From positions 186,001 through 250,000 of the forward strand of contig NZ_VJYZ01000004.1 of assembly GCF_007018965.1 (NCBI RefSeq): 64,000 nucleotides of DNA, read 5' to 3'. The DNA comes from Paracoccus marinus (GTDB lineage: Bacteria; Pseudomonadota; Alphaproteobacteria; Rhodobacterales; Rhodobacteraceae). The notes beneath the pieces were generated by a model that ran no database searches, was not told where the DNA came from, and saw only the letters and a program-made list of their open reading frames with translations. This document shows, in pieces, positions 47,812 through 56,257 of the stretch. Numbering within the stretch: the stretch's first letter is position 1; each line of letters begins with the position of its first letter. Made by a program: the position numbers and the translations under genes.

Positions 47812-49221
47812 CTACAGCGCCCGCACCTGCGGCCGCCGGTACTGCGCCGCCGGCTCGATCATCAGCTCGTGGATCGCCCAGACAAGCGCGTCCAGCCGGT
47901 CCGGCGACCCCCGCCCCTCGAACCCGCGCACCGTCATCCGGCACATCTGGTCCTCAAGCGCGCCCAGGCCCCGCAGATGCCGCACCCGGCCCTGCTCGTA
48001 AAGCGCAGCGACCGGCTCCGCCCGCAGCCCCTTGCCCCGCCCGGCCCGCAAGCTGCGGAACGGGACCAGCGGATCGACCTGCCGGATCACGCTTTCCACC
48101 AGATCGCCGCCCTGGTTCACCTCGGCCACCAGCCGCTCGGCCCCGTGCCGCGCCATCGCGGCGATGGCGGCGCGCGCCCAGTCCAGCGGCCCGCCCCGCA
48201 CTGATGCGTCCTCCAGCACATAGGCCCGCCACTCCTGCGGCGGCCCCTCGCAGACCACGCCCGCGACGACGATCCCGCATTCGTCGCTGGCGGCGCCCCC
48301 GGTCACCGACGGATCCACCGCGACCACGATCCGGTCCAGCTTCGGCGCGGCGTCCACCCGCCCCGCCTCGATCGCGGCGGTCGCCCACAGCGCCCCTTCC
48401 ACGTCGTCCAGCAGCACGCCCTCAAGCTCCTGCCGGCCAAGCCGGGTGCCCGCATAGCGCGCCTCGACTTCGGCCAGGAAGCTTTCCGCCAGATAGGCCC
48501 GGTTCGCATCCGTCGGCGCATGCGTCACGACGGTCGAGGCGTTCCTCAGGATCGTCTTCAACACCCCCACGTTCCGCGGCGTCGTGGTGACGACCTGCTG
48601 CGGATGCTCGCCCAGCCGCAGCGCGAACTGCAGCATGTCCCAGGTCTCCTCGGCCTTCTTCCACTTCGCCAGCTCGTCCGCCCAGGCGGCATCGAACTGC
48701 GGACCGCGCAGCGCCTCGGGCTCGTGCGCCGAATACACCGTGGCCGTCGCCCCGTTCGGCCAGACGAGCCTGCGCCGCCCCGCCTCCCACACCGGGCGGC
48801 GGTCGGGGGGCGAGCAGGCGAGGATGCCCGAATCCCCCATTACCATCACGTCGCGCCCCTGATCGAACGTCTCGGCCACCAGCGCCACCCGCCGCGCGCG
48901 CCCGGCCGCCAGCGGAGTCGCCCCCTCGACCTGCGCGCGCACCCATTCCGACCCGGCGCGGGTCTTGCCCGCGCCGCGCCCGCCCATGATGACCCACGAC
49001 TTCCAGTCGCCATCGGGCGGCAGCTGGTGCGGCAATGCCCAGAACTCGAACAGCCACGGCAGGCTCGCCAGCGCGTTTTCGGTCAGTCCCGACAGGAACG
49101 CGTCAACCTCCTCCGGCGCGGCGCAGGCAAGCCAGGCGGCGCCCGATTTCATCTCGTGCCGCGGCAAGGTCGAGCGCGCCGGCTCCGACATTCCCGGCAG
49201 ATTCCTTGCGAAGCTTGTCAA
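47812..49221 (-). CDS. GTA g2, large terminase subunit
   Basis: Packaging ATPase/nuclease. 469 aa if TTG 49221 is the start; it has AGGAAAGGGG upstream. ATG 49191 and ATG 49152 are weaker options. Walker A IMGGRGAGKTRAGSEW, Walker B-like FDAAWADELAKWKK, coupling motif VVTTTPRNV, and the RNase H-like nuclease with AVDPSVTGG and DRLDALVWAI. The TTG start gives a 119-bp overlap with g1. Confidence 0.94.
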   Translation of the reverse strand: MTSFARNLPGMSEPARSTLPRHEMKSGAAWLACAAPEEVDAFLSGLTENALASLPWLFEFWALPHQLPPDGDWKSWVIMGGRGAGKTRAGSEWVRAQVEGATPLAAGRARRVALVAETFDQGRDVMVMGDSGILACSPPDRRPVWEAGRRRLVWPNGATATVYSAHEPEALRGPQFDAAWADELAKWKKAEETWDMLQFALRLGEHPQQVVTTTPRNVGVLKTILRNASTVVTHAPTDANRAYLAESFLAEVEARYAGTRLGRQELEGVLLDDVEGALWATAAIEAGRVDAAPKLDRIVVAVDPSVTGGAASDECGIVVAGVVCEGPPQEWRAYVLEDASVRGGPLDWARAAIAAMARHGAERLVAEVNQGGDLVESVIRQVDPLVPFRSLRAGRGKGLRAEPVAALYEQGRVRHLRGLGALEDQMCRMTVRGFEGRGSPDRLDALVWAIHELMIEPAAQYRRPQVRAL

Positions 49222-49465
49222 GCTTTCCCCTTTCCTCCAGCACCAGATGAGCCGCCGCGCGAAGATCGCGCGCCAGCTGCCGGCTGTCCTTGACCTGATC
49301 GAACTCGCCCGCCTCGACCTTTCGCCGCGCCCTTTCCAGGTCTTCGGCGTAGCTGTGGAACAACCCTTCCCACAGCTCCAGAACGGACGCGCGCCCCGCA
49401 GCGTCGGCTGCGGGCGTGAACGGACCTTCCGGCGCCACCGGCCCCGGATCGAACGTCATATCCAT
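49103..49465 (-). CDS. GTA g1, small terminase subunit
   Basis: 120 aa from ATG 49465 (ATG 49459 possible). Mostly helical: LELWEGLFHSYAEDLERARR, then DSRQLARDLRAAAHLVLEER, as in the GTA small terminase, which oligomerises to load DNA on g2. Its 3' third is overlapped by the g2 start in another frame. First gene of the GTA transcript. Confidence 0.85.
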   Translation of the reverse strand: MDMTFDPGPVAPEGPFTPAADAAGRASVLELWEGLFHSYAEDLERARRKVEAGEFDQVKDSRQLARDLRAAAHLVLEERGKLDKLRKESAGNVGAGALDLAAARDEIGRRLACLRRAGGG

Positions 49466-49517
49466 GTATGTCTGCCCTGCCCCTCGTGTGCCTGTCCGCA
49501 CGAGCAGAGAAACGAAA

Positions 49518-49551
49518 AAGCGGCCCGTCAGGCTTTCCGCCCCGGCCGCTT
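49518..49551 (-). terminator. Terminator-like hairpin in the GTA leader
   Basis: AAGCGGCC/GGCCGCTT forms an 8-bp stem (49518-49525 with 49544-49551) around an 18-nt loop; in the GTA direction it is followed at once by a run of five T on the coding strand. It lies between the predicted promoter and g1, so it can only act as an attenuator or a block to upstream transcription. On the other strand there is no T-run. Confidence 0.65.
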
Positions 49552-49575
49552 GCCCACCTCTCCCAGCATGTGTTT

Positions 49576-49604
49576 GTTCTACATTCGACCGTTCGCAAAG
49601 TCAA
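49576..49604 (-). promoter_or_regulatory. Sigma-70-type promoter of the GTA cluster
   Basis: TTGACT (49604-49599) and TAGAAC (49581-49576) with a 17-bp spacer, start expected near 49569, about 105 nt before g1. The rest of 49605-49834 is AT-richer than coding DNA and holds no ORF I trust; it should carry the divergent promoter of the PP-loop gene (a TTGAAA at 49770-49775 lacks a good partner). Confidence 0.6.
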
Positions 49605-49834
49605 TCCGCGGGGCCCGATTGATACCGACCGGAGCATATTTTAGCAAACCATAACAACGGCTTGCAAGACGCAACACCCCCACCGCGCAGGCCGCGACAC
49701 CCTGTCTGGACACGGCGATGTGGCACTGCAACTGTTCGAATGTTTCGCACATCCGGGCCCTCAACCCGCTTGAAATGTCCCCATCCGATTCTGCTAAGGA
49801 TCGGCCAACATCACATTTCGACAAAGAGATTCGC

Positions 49835-51043
49835 ATGACGGACGTCATCGTCGTGGACGAGGTGACCAGGACCCGCACGCCCGATGGCGTGCGTTACGAG
49901 TGCCGGGTGTCCGGCCTTGGGCCTTCGCACCCGCTGCGGTTCGACGTGATCGCCGCCTCCCACACGCCTGCCCGCAGCGACGACTGGGTGCTGCTGTCGC
50001 TGCTGATGCCCGCGATGCAGACCGGCCGCGACCTCAGGATCGACGGCAGGATCTCGCCCCTGTTTCTCTATGCGGCCCGGACCGATCTTCAGTTCGCGCT
50101 GCGCCGCTACGACCCGTCGCTGTCGCTGGTGCGGATCGACGCCGATCTTTGCCTCGATCCCGCCCCGCCCCGCAACGGGGTGCGGATTGGCACCGGCTTC
50201 AGCGCCGGGATCGACAGCTTCGCCGCGATCGGCTCGTTTCGGGCCGCGGGCCTCGTTCCCGCCCTTGCCGTGACCGATGTGTTTACCTTCAACGTCGGCG
50301 CGATGGGGGGCGGACGTGGCGCCAACGTCATGCGCGCCTTCCGCCTGATGGTCGCCCGGCTGGACGAATTCGCCGCCCTCACCGGCCGCACCGCCCATGC
50401 CGTGGACAGCAACCTCCAGCTTTTCTACACCCCCCTCCGAAATCTCGATTTCGTGCGCACGCACACCATGCGCAACATGGCCGCCGCCTCGCTGTTCCAG
50501 GCCGAGATCGACCACTATCTCTACGCGTCCGCCTACAGCTACGACGAGATCACCATCGACAGCGCCGCCACGATGGCGAACTTCGACCCGATCCTGCTGC
50601 CGCTGATCGCGCCCGAGGGGATGCGCTTCCATTCCGCGAACGCCGGCATGAACCGGATCGAAAAGACCCGTGTCGTCGCCCGCGACGAGATCGCGCATCG
50701 CATGCTCGACGTCTGCGTCGCGCCCGCGGCCCGGCGGGCCGAGGCGATCAGCCAGCGCAGGAACTGCTCGCGCTGCTGGAAATGCTACCGCACGATGGTG
50801 ACGCTGGACGCGCTGGGCGAACTGGGCAGCTTTGCGCGCGTCTTCGACGTGGATCACTACCACGAACGCACCGCCGATATCCTGGCGGCGGTGAAGAAGA
50901 AGGGCACGAAAGGCTCGGTCCCCGACCGCGCCGCCCATGACTGCTACGTGCTGGCGAAATCGGCGGCGGCGGCCGGGCTCTCGGTGGTTCAGGCTGTGGG
51001 CGGGCCAGGCGGCGGCCCCGACCGTCCGGCCCTGAACGACTGA
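49835..51043 (+). CDS. QueC-like PP-loop (N-type ATP pyrophosphatase) protein with Cys4 zinc site
   Basis: 402 aa from ATG 49835. A PP-loop GTGFSAGIDSFAAI (SAGIDS at about 123-128) marks an adenylate-forming enzyme, and the C-terminal C294 with NCSRCWKCYRT (C311, C314, C317) matches the zinc site of QueC, the 7-cyano-7-deazaguanine synthase. The N-terminal about 110 residues are not QueC and the protein is almost twice QueC length. No other queuosine genes are near. Related extended QueC-like proteins occur in polysaccharide and anti-phage (Qat) loci; the substrate here is unknown. Divergent from the GTA promoter. Confidence 0.75.
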   Translation: MTDVIVVDEVTRTRTPDGVRYECRVSGLGPSHPLRFDVIAASHTPARSDDWVLLSLLMPAMQTGRDLRIDGRISPLFLYAARTDLQFALRRYDPSLSLVRIDADLCLDPAPPRNGVRIGTGFSAGIDSFAAIGSFRAAGLVPALAVTDVFTFNVGAMGGGRGANVMRAFRLMVARLDEFAALTGRTAHAVDSNLQLFYTPLRNLDFVRTHTMRNMAAASLFQAEIDHYLYASAYSYDEITIDSAATMANFDPILLPLIAPEGMRFHSANAGMNRIEKTRVVARDEIAHRMLDVCVAPAARRAEAISQRRNCSRCWKCYRTMVTLDALGELGSFARVFDVDHYHERTADILAAVKKKGTKGSVPDRAAHDCYVLAKSAAAAGLSVVQAVGGPGGGPDRPALND

Positions 51044-51067
51044 CCCGGCCGTCGCGTCGGAACCCGC

Positions 51068-52252
51068 TCAGTCCGCCGTCTGCACGGGCGAATCCGTCTC
51101 GGCCCCCTGCGTCGCCTCGATCTCGCGCCAGCGGGCGACGTTCGCCTCGTGTTCGGCCAGCGTGCGGGCAAAGGCGTGGCCGCCCGACCCGTCGGCCACG
51201 AAGAACAGGTACTCGGTGTCCTCGGGGTTCAGCGCCGCCTGGATCGCGGCAAGGCCCGGGTTCGCGATCGGGGTCGGCGGCAGCCCCTCGTTGAGATAGG
51301 TGTTGTAGGGCGTGCGCCGCGCCAGTTCCGACCGGCGCAGGCCCCGGTCAAGGATGCCCCTGCCCTCGGTCACGCCATAGATCACCGTGGGGTCGGTCTG
51401 CAGCCGCATCCCGTCGCGCAGGCGGTTGACGAAGACGCTCGCCACCACCCGGCGTTCCTGCGGGATCCCGGTTTCCTTTTCCACGATCGAGGCCATCGTC
51501 AGCGCCTCCTCCGCGGTCTCATAGGGCAGGCCGAACGGCCGCGCCTCCCACGCCTGCGCCAGCCGCTGGCCCTGCGCGTCGCGCATCTGCTGGATCAGCT
51601 TGCCGCGGTCCGCGCCCTTGTCCACCTCGTAGGTGTCGGGGGCCAGCGACCCCTCGGGCGGCACCGCTCCGGTCTCGCCGGCAAGGAACGGGGCCGTCTT
51701 CAGCCCCTCGACGATCTGCCACGACGTCACGCCCTCGGCCACCGCCACGCGCAGCCGCGCGCCGGGCCGGTCGGCGGCCTGCGCGATTTCCGCAGGCTCC
51801 TGCTGGGCGGCGGGATCGTAGCTGGCGCGGTCCTCGTAACGGCCCGACGCGGCGTTCAGGTCGCGCAGCACGACGCTGTTGCCGCGCACGCCCACCCGGA
51901 ACACCACCTCGACCCCGCAGGTGGACGGGCCGCCCGCCGTCAGCGTGTCCACCACCTGCTGCATGCTCGCGCCGGGCGGCACGAGATAGCTTCCGAACTT
52001 CAGCCCGCCGGCCTTGCCCTCGTAATCCGCGCCGGTCCGCAGGATGTAGGCGCTGGACACGACGCCCTGCTCGGCCAGCTGCTTGGACACCGCGTTCAGG
52101 CTTGCCCCCTGCGCCACCGTCACGCATTGCGCGGCGGCGCTCGGCCCGGCCGAGGTGTATTGCGCGCGCCCCCAGGCGACCGCGATCGCCGCGCCGATCA
52201 GGATCACGATCAGCAGCGTGAGAAAGGTCGATGCGAGGCCGCGCCAGAACAT
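51068..52252 (-). CDS. mltG: Endolytic murein transglycosylase MltG (YceG)
   Basis: 394 aa: N-terminal membrane helix (about 8-28), LysM-like region (VTVAQGASLNAVSKQL), then the YceG domain with ALTMASIVEKETGIPQERRVVASVF (catalytic Glu in VEKETG), LQTDPTVIYG and PYNTYLNEGLPPTPIANPG. Cuts nascent glycan strands and may terminate them. ATG overlaps fabF TGA (TGATG), the usual fabF-mltG pair. Confidence 0.95.
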   Translation of the reverse strand: MFWRGLASTFLTLLIVILIGAAIAVAWGRAQYTSAGPSAAAQCVTVAQGASLNAVSKQLAEQGVVSSAYILRTGADYEGKAGGLKFGSYLVPPGASMQQVVDTLTAGGPSTCGVEVVFRVGVRGNSVVLRDLNAASGRYEDRASYDPAAQQEPAEIAQAADRPGARLRVAVAEGVTSWQIVEGLKTAPFLAGETGAVPPEGSLAPDTYEVDKGADRGKLIQQMRDAQGQRLAQAWEARPFGLPYETAEEALTMASIVEKETGIPQERRVVASVFVNRLRDGMRLQTDPTVIYGVTEGRGILDRGLRRSELARRTPYNTYLNEGLPPTPIANPGLAAIQAALNPEDTEYLFFVADGSGGHAFARTLAEHEANVARWREIEATQGAETDSPVQTAD

Positions 52253-53547
52253 CAGTCGGCCCGATCCCGGACCCGATCCGCGACCCGATCCCCGACCCGG
52301 CCCACGATCAGGCTGGCGTTGGTGCCGCCGAAGCCGAAGCTGTTGGACAGCGCCACGTCGATCTGCCGCCGGACGGCCGCGTTGGCGGCCAGGTCCACGG
52401 CCGTCTCGCGCGCCGGGTTGTCCAGGTTGATCGTCGGGGGCGCGATCTGGTCGCGGATGGCGAGGATGCAGAAGATCGCCTCGACCGCGCCGGCCGCGCC
52501 CAGAAGGTGCCCGATCGACGACTTGGTGGACGACATGGTGACGCCCGATGCCGCATCGCCCAGCAGGCGTTCGACCGCGCCCAGCTCGATCGTGTCGGCC
52601 ATGGTCGAGGTGCCGTGCGCGTTGATGTAGTCGATGTCGGCGGGCTTCAGCTTGGCGCGCTCCAGCGCCGCGCTCATCGACCGGAAGCCGCCGTCGCCGT
52701 CCTCGCTGGGGGCGGTGATGTGATAGGCGTCGCCCGACAGCGCATAGCCCAGCACCTCGGCATAGATCTTCGCGCCGCGCGCCTTGGCGTGTTCGTATTC
52801 CTCAAGCACGACGACGCCCGCGCCCTCGCCCATGACGAAGCCGTCACGGTCCGTGTCCCACGGACGGCTCGCCGCCTGCGGATCGTTGTCGCGCTTGGTG
52901 GACAGCGCCTTGCAGGCGTTGAACCCGGCGATCCCGATTTCGGAAATCGGCGCTTCCGCCCCGCCCGCGACCATCACGTCGGCGTCGCCGAAGGCGATCA
53001 GCCGGGCCGCGTCGCCGATGGCGTGGGCGCCGGTCGAACAGGCCGTGACGACCGCGTGGTTCGGGCCCTTGAAGCCGAACCGGATCGACACCTGCCCGCT
53101 GACGAGGTTGATGAGCGAGCCGGGAATGAAGAACGGCGACACCCGCTTGGGCCCGCGCTCCTTGATGAGAACCGCCGTCTCGGCGATGGATGTGAGCCCG
53201 CCGATCCCCGACCCGATCATCACGCCGGTCCGCAGCTTCTCGTCCTCGGACGGGTCCTCCCAGCCGGCGTCGCGCACCGCCTGCACCGCCGCCGCCATCC
53301 CGTACAGGATGAAGTCGTCCACCTTGCGGCGGTCCTTGGGCTCCATCCAGTCGTCGGGGTTGAAGCTGCCGTCGCTGCCGTCCCCGAACGGGATCTCGCA
53401 GGCGTATTTGGTCACCACGTCCTTCGGATCGAAGCGCGTGATCGGGCCCGCGCCCGACTGCCCGTCCAGAAGCCGCGTCCAGGTCTCCTCGACGCCCGAG
53501 GCCAGCGGCGTGACCATTCCCAGTCCCGTGACGACGACCCTACGCAT
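52252..53547 (-). CDS. fabF: 3-oxoacyl-ACP synthase II
   Basis: Condensing enzyme of fatty-acid elongation. 431 aa from ATG 53547 (GGAAGGAG upstream). Thiolase fold with catalytic Cys in VVTACSTGAHA, His in NAHGTSTMAD and His in STKSSIGHLLGAAG, plus NSFGFGGTNASL near the end. The last about 14 residues (VGDRVADRVRDRAD) are an added tail encoded by a 12-bp tandem repeat. acpP, usually upstream, is not in the window. Confidence 0.96.
   Translation of the reverse strand: MRRVVVTGLGMVTPLASGVEETWTRLLDGQSGAGPITRFDPKDVVTKYACEIPFGDGSDGSFNPDDWMEPKDRRKVDDFILYGMAAAVQAVRDAGWEDPSEDEKLRTGVMIGSGIGGLTSIAETAVLIKERGPKRVSPFFIPGSLINLVSGQVSIRFGFKGPNHAVVTACSTGAHAIGDAARLIAFGDADVMVAGGAEAPISEIGIAGFNACKALSTKRDNDPQAASRPWDTDRDGFVMGEGAGVVVLEEYEHAKARGAKIYAEVLGYALSGDAYHITAPSEDGDGGFRSMSAALERAKLKPADIDYINAHGTSTMADTIELGAVERLLGDAASGVTMSSTKSSIGHLLGAAGAVEAIFCILAIRDQIAPPTINLDNPARETAVDLAANAAVRRQIDVALSNSFGFGGTNASLIVGRVGDRVADRVRDRAD
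52262..52297. repeat. Three 12-bp tandem repeats in the fabF 3' end
   Basis: Plus-strand units GATCCCGGACCC, GATCCGCGACCC and GATCCCCGACCC follow one another without gap and encode repeated VxDR in FabF. Differences are limited to two central positions. Such repeats can change copy number by slippage without a frameshift. Confidence 0.8.
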
Positions 53548-53646
53548 GGCGCTCCTTCCCGTCTTCGATGGGCGCGATGCATACACGCGCGTCCCGCAGG
53601 GTGCAACGCGGGGCGCCCGCCCGGCAAGCCCCGCCGCGCCGCGACT

Positions 53647-53701
53647 CGGGACCAGCCCGGGACCTGTCCGGGGACAGACGGGGACCAGACCGGGACCAGA
53701 C
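53647..53701. repeat. Five 11-bp direct repeats between fabF and telA
   Basis: Five units with consensus CGGGACCAGAC start at 53647, 53658, 53669, 53680 and 53691, exactly 11 bp apart; most differ by one to three bases. The period is one DNA turn, so bound proteins would line up on one face. They sit 100 bp upstream of fabF and 87 bp upstream of the telA -35. The rest of the 53548-53897 interval has no ORF I trust. Confidence 0.75.
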
Positions 53702-53787
53702 CGCCGCCCCGGAACGATGCACGCGCCGATTGCGTCGAATACCACGCGGATTGCCGCGAAAACCGGAACTTAACTGCACCGGTCAGG

Positions 53788-53816
53788 TTGAATGCGCGAG
53801 CAACAGGCCGGATAAT
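53788..53816 (+). promoter_or_regulatory. Sigma-70-type promoter of the telA operon
   Basis: TTGAAT (53788-53793), a 17-bp spacer and GATAAT (53811-53816). Start expected near 53823, leaving about 75 nt of leader before telA. It is one of the best promoter matches in the window. Confidence 0.65.
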
Positions 53817-53897
53817 CCCGGCAGTCCCGGCGTGGCCAGATCACCGCCCGCCAACTGCCCGAATACCGCCCGATCACCAATGTGGGGAAACGCGTCG

Positions 53898-55091
53898 ATG
53901 ACAAACGAAACCCAGCGCCGGGCGGAAGCCACCCTGGACGAACTTCGCAACGTGACCGCCCTTGTCCTGCCCGAACCTCAGGGCGAGGTGGTGGCGCTGG
54001 CGCAGGCCGACGCCCCGGTGGCAGACGAGATCCGGCGCCGCATGGACGAGATCGACCTGACCGACACCACCTCGGTCGTGCATTTCGGATCGCGGGCGCA
54101 GGCGGGATTGCAGGAAATCAGCCAGCAGATGCTGGCCGACGTCAAGAACAAGGACGTGGGTCCGGCGGGCGAAAGCCTGCGCGACATCGTGACCACGATC
54201 CGCGGCTTCTCGGTCAACGAACTCGACGTGCGGCGCGAGCGGTCGTGGTGGGAAAAGCTGACCGGCCGCGCCGCGCCCTTCGCCAAGTTCGTGGCCAACT
54301 ACGAACAGGTGCAAAGCCAGATCGACGGCATCACGGTCAACCTTGAAACCCACCAGCACCAGCTGCTCAAGGATATCAAGTCGCTCGACGTCCTCTACGA
54401 ACGCACGCTCGATTTCTACGACGAACTCGCGCTCTACATCGCCGCGGGCGAGGCGAAGCTGCGCGAACTCGACGACAAGGACATCCCCGCCAAGGAAGCC
54501 GAGGTCGCCGCCAGCAAGACCGACGGCGACGTGATGGAGGCGCAGGAACTGCGCGACCTGCGCGCCATGCGCGACGACCTGGAACGCCGCGTCCACGACC
54601 TGCGGCTGACCCGGCAGGTGACGATGCAGTCGCTGCCCTCGATCCGGCTGGTGCAGGAAAACGACAAGTCGCTGGTCACCAAGATCAGCTCGACCCTCGT
54701 GAACACCGTGCCGCTGTGGGAAACCCAGCTGGCGCAGGCGGTCACGATTCAGCGCGGCGCGCAGGCGGCGGGCGCGGTGCGCGAGGCGACGGACCTGACC
54801 AACGACCTGCTGACCGCGAACGCGAGGAACCTGCGCGAGGCGAACGTCCGCATCCGCACCGAGATGGAGCGCGGCGTCTTCGACATCGAATCCGTCCGCA
54901 CCGCGAATGCCGAGCTGGTCGCGACGATCGAGGACAGCCTGCGGATCGCCGACGAGGGCAAGGCCCGCCGCGCGGCCGCCGAGCAGGACCTCCAGAAGAT
55001 GGAGATCGAGCTGCGCGACACCCTCGCCGCGTCCCGCGCCCGCCAGCAGGCGCCGCAGACGATGGGCGCGGCGCAAGCCCTGCCCCGCTGA
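53898..55091 (+). CDS. TelA/toxic anion resistance family protein
   Basis: 397 aa, all helical with long coiled coils. GFSVNELDVRRERSWWEKLTG, QVQSQIDGITVNLETHQHQLLKDI, LDVLYERTLDFYDELALYIAAGE and TMQSLPSIRLVQENDKSLVTKISS are the TelA (PF05816) signatures. Family members are linked to tellurite and other toxic-anion or membrane stress, usually next to XpaC, which is absent here. Head of a five-gene same-strand run. Confidence 0.9.
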   Translation: MTNETQRRAEATLDELRNVTALVLPEPQGEVVALAQADAPVADEIRRRMDEIDLTDTTSVVHFGSRAQAGLQEISQQMLADVKNKDVGPAGESLRDIVTTIRGFSVNELDVRRERSWWEKLTGRAAPFAKFVANYEQVQSQIDGITVNLETHQHQLLKDIKSLDVLYERTLDFYDELALYIAAGEAKLRELDDKDIPAKEAEVAASKTDGDVMEAQELRDLRAMRDDLERRVHDLRLTRQVTMQSLPSIRLVQENDKSLVTKISSTLVNTVPLWETQLAQAVTIQRGAQAAGAVREATDLTNDLLTANARNLREANVRIRTEMERGVFDIESVRTANAELVATIEDSLRIADEGKARRAAAEQDLQKMEIELRDTLAASRARQQAPQTMGAAQALPR

Positions 55092-55107
55092 ACCGACAGC
55101 CACCACC

Positions 55108-56214
55108 GTGACCACGCCCCCGTCCCGCCCCGCAGCCCCCGTCCCGAGCGCCGTCCGGCCCGCCGGCCCGCCCGCCAACCGCGGCCGCGCGGCCCGCATC
55201 GCCGTCAGGTGCGGCGCCGTCCTTCTGGTGGCGGCGCTCGCGGCCTGCGGCGGGCCGTCGGGGCGCGACCCCGCGCCCTCGGGCCCGGCACAGGTCGCGG
55301 TCGTCCCCCGCCCCTCGGGCACGCCCGAAACCGTGCGCCAGGCCGCGCTGCGCCGCGAACGGGCCGAGGCCGCGCGCCTTGCCCAGGAACGCGCCAGCAA
55401 GCAGCCCAGCGCGGCCAGCGACACGATGCGCGACTATCTCGTCGGTGCGCAGGACGCGCTGATCGCCAAGGGCAAGCTCAGGACCGATGACGGCGGCGGG
55501 GCCGGGGCGATCACCGCCGCCGCGCTGACCGACGATTTCATCGCCATCGCGCTGCGCGACGAATACGAACGCAAGGGCGCGGCGCTGGTCCCCGGCGTTC
55601 ATGCCGCCCCCCTGCGCCGCTGGGCCGCGCCGGTCAGCCTTCAGGTCGATTTCGGCGCGTCGGTGGACGCGGGCACCCGCGTGCGCCACCGCGCCGATGT
55701 CGCGACCTTCGCCGGGCGTCTGGGCGCCGTCACCGGCCATCCAGTATCGCTCACCGGCGCGGGCGGCAACTTCGCCGTCATGATCCTGTCCGAGGACGAC
55801 CGCGCCGGCGTCGGCCCCCGCGTCTCGCAGCTGGTCCCCGGCATCCCGCCCGCCGACGTGCAGGCGATCGTGGACATGCGGCCGCAGAACTTCTGCACCG
55901 TCTTCGCCTATTCCGCCGGCAGCTCTCCCGTCTATTCGCGCGCCGTGGCCGTGATCCGGTCGGAACTGCCGCAGCGGATGTTCCAGTCCTGCGTCCACGA
56001 GGAACTGGCGCAGGGCATGGGCCTTGCCAACGACAGCCCGCGCGCGCGGCCCTCGATCTTCAACGACGACGAGGAGTTCGCCTATCTCACCCGCCACGAC
56101 GAGCTGCTGCTGCGGATCCTCTACGACCCGCGCCTGGTCCCCGGCATGACCGAGGCCGAGGCCCGTCCCGTGGCGCAGACCATCGCGACCGAACTTCTGG
56201 GCGGGAACAGCTGA
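55108..56214 (+). CDS. DUF2927 lipoprotein
   Basis: 368 aa from GTG 55108, 16 bp after telA. Basic start, hydrophobic segment and lipobox VAALAACGG (Cys about 47). The DUF2927 part shows RMFQSCVHEELAQGMGLAND and RPSIFNDDEEFAYLTRHDELLLRILYDPRLVPGM. HEExxQxxGL looks like a metal-binding helix of zinc peptidases, so a protease-like role at the envelope is possible but unproven. Confidence 0.82.
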   Translation: MTTPPSRPAAPVPSAVRPAGPPANRGRAARIAVRCGAVLLVAALAACGGPSGRDPAPSGPAQVAVVPRPSGTPETVRQAALRRERAEAARLAQERASKQPSAASDTMRDYLVGAQDALIAKGKLRTDDGGGAGAITAAALTDDFIAIALRDEYERKGAALVPGVHAAPLRRWAAPVSLQVDFGASVDAGTRVRHRADVATFAGRLGAVTGHPVSLTGAGGNFAVMILSEDDRAGVGPRVSQLVPGIPPADVQAIVDMRPQNFCTVFAYSAGSSPVYSRAVAVIRSELPQRMFQSCVHEELAQGMGLANDSPRARPSIFNDDEEFAYLTRHDELLLRILYDPRLVPGMTEAEARPVAQTIATELLGGNS

Positions 56215-56257
56215 CCCTTCTGCCCGCCAACCCTGCCCTGAGCTGACGGAGATCATC

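Noticed and set aside
49576..49604. LexA box at the GTA promoter (GTTC/GAAC motifs)
   Set aside because: The GTTC copies are 11 bp apart, not the 7-bp spacing of the Rhodobacter LexA site.
49835..51043. Qat anti-phage system
   Set aside because: Only a QueC-like protein is present; no QatA-type ATPase, QatB or TatD-like QatD is adjacent.
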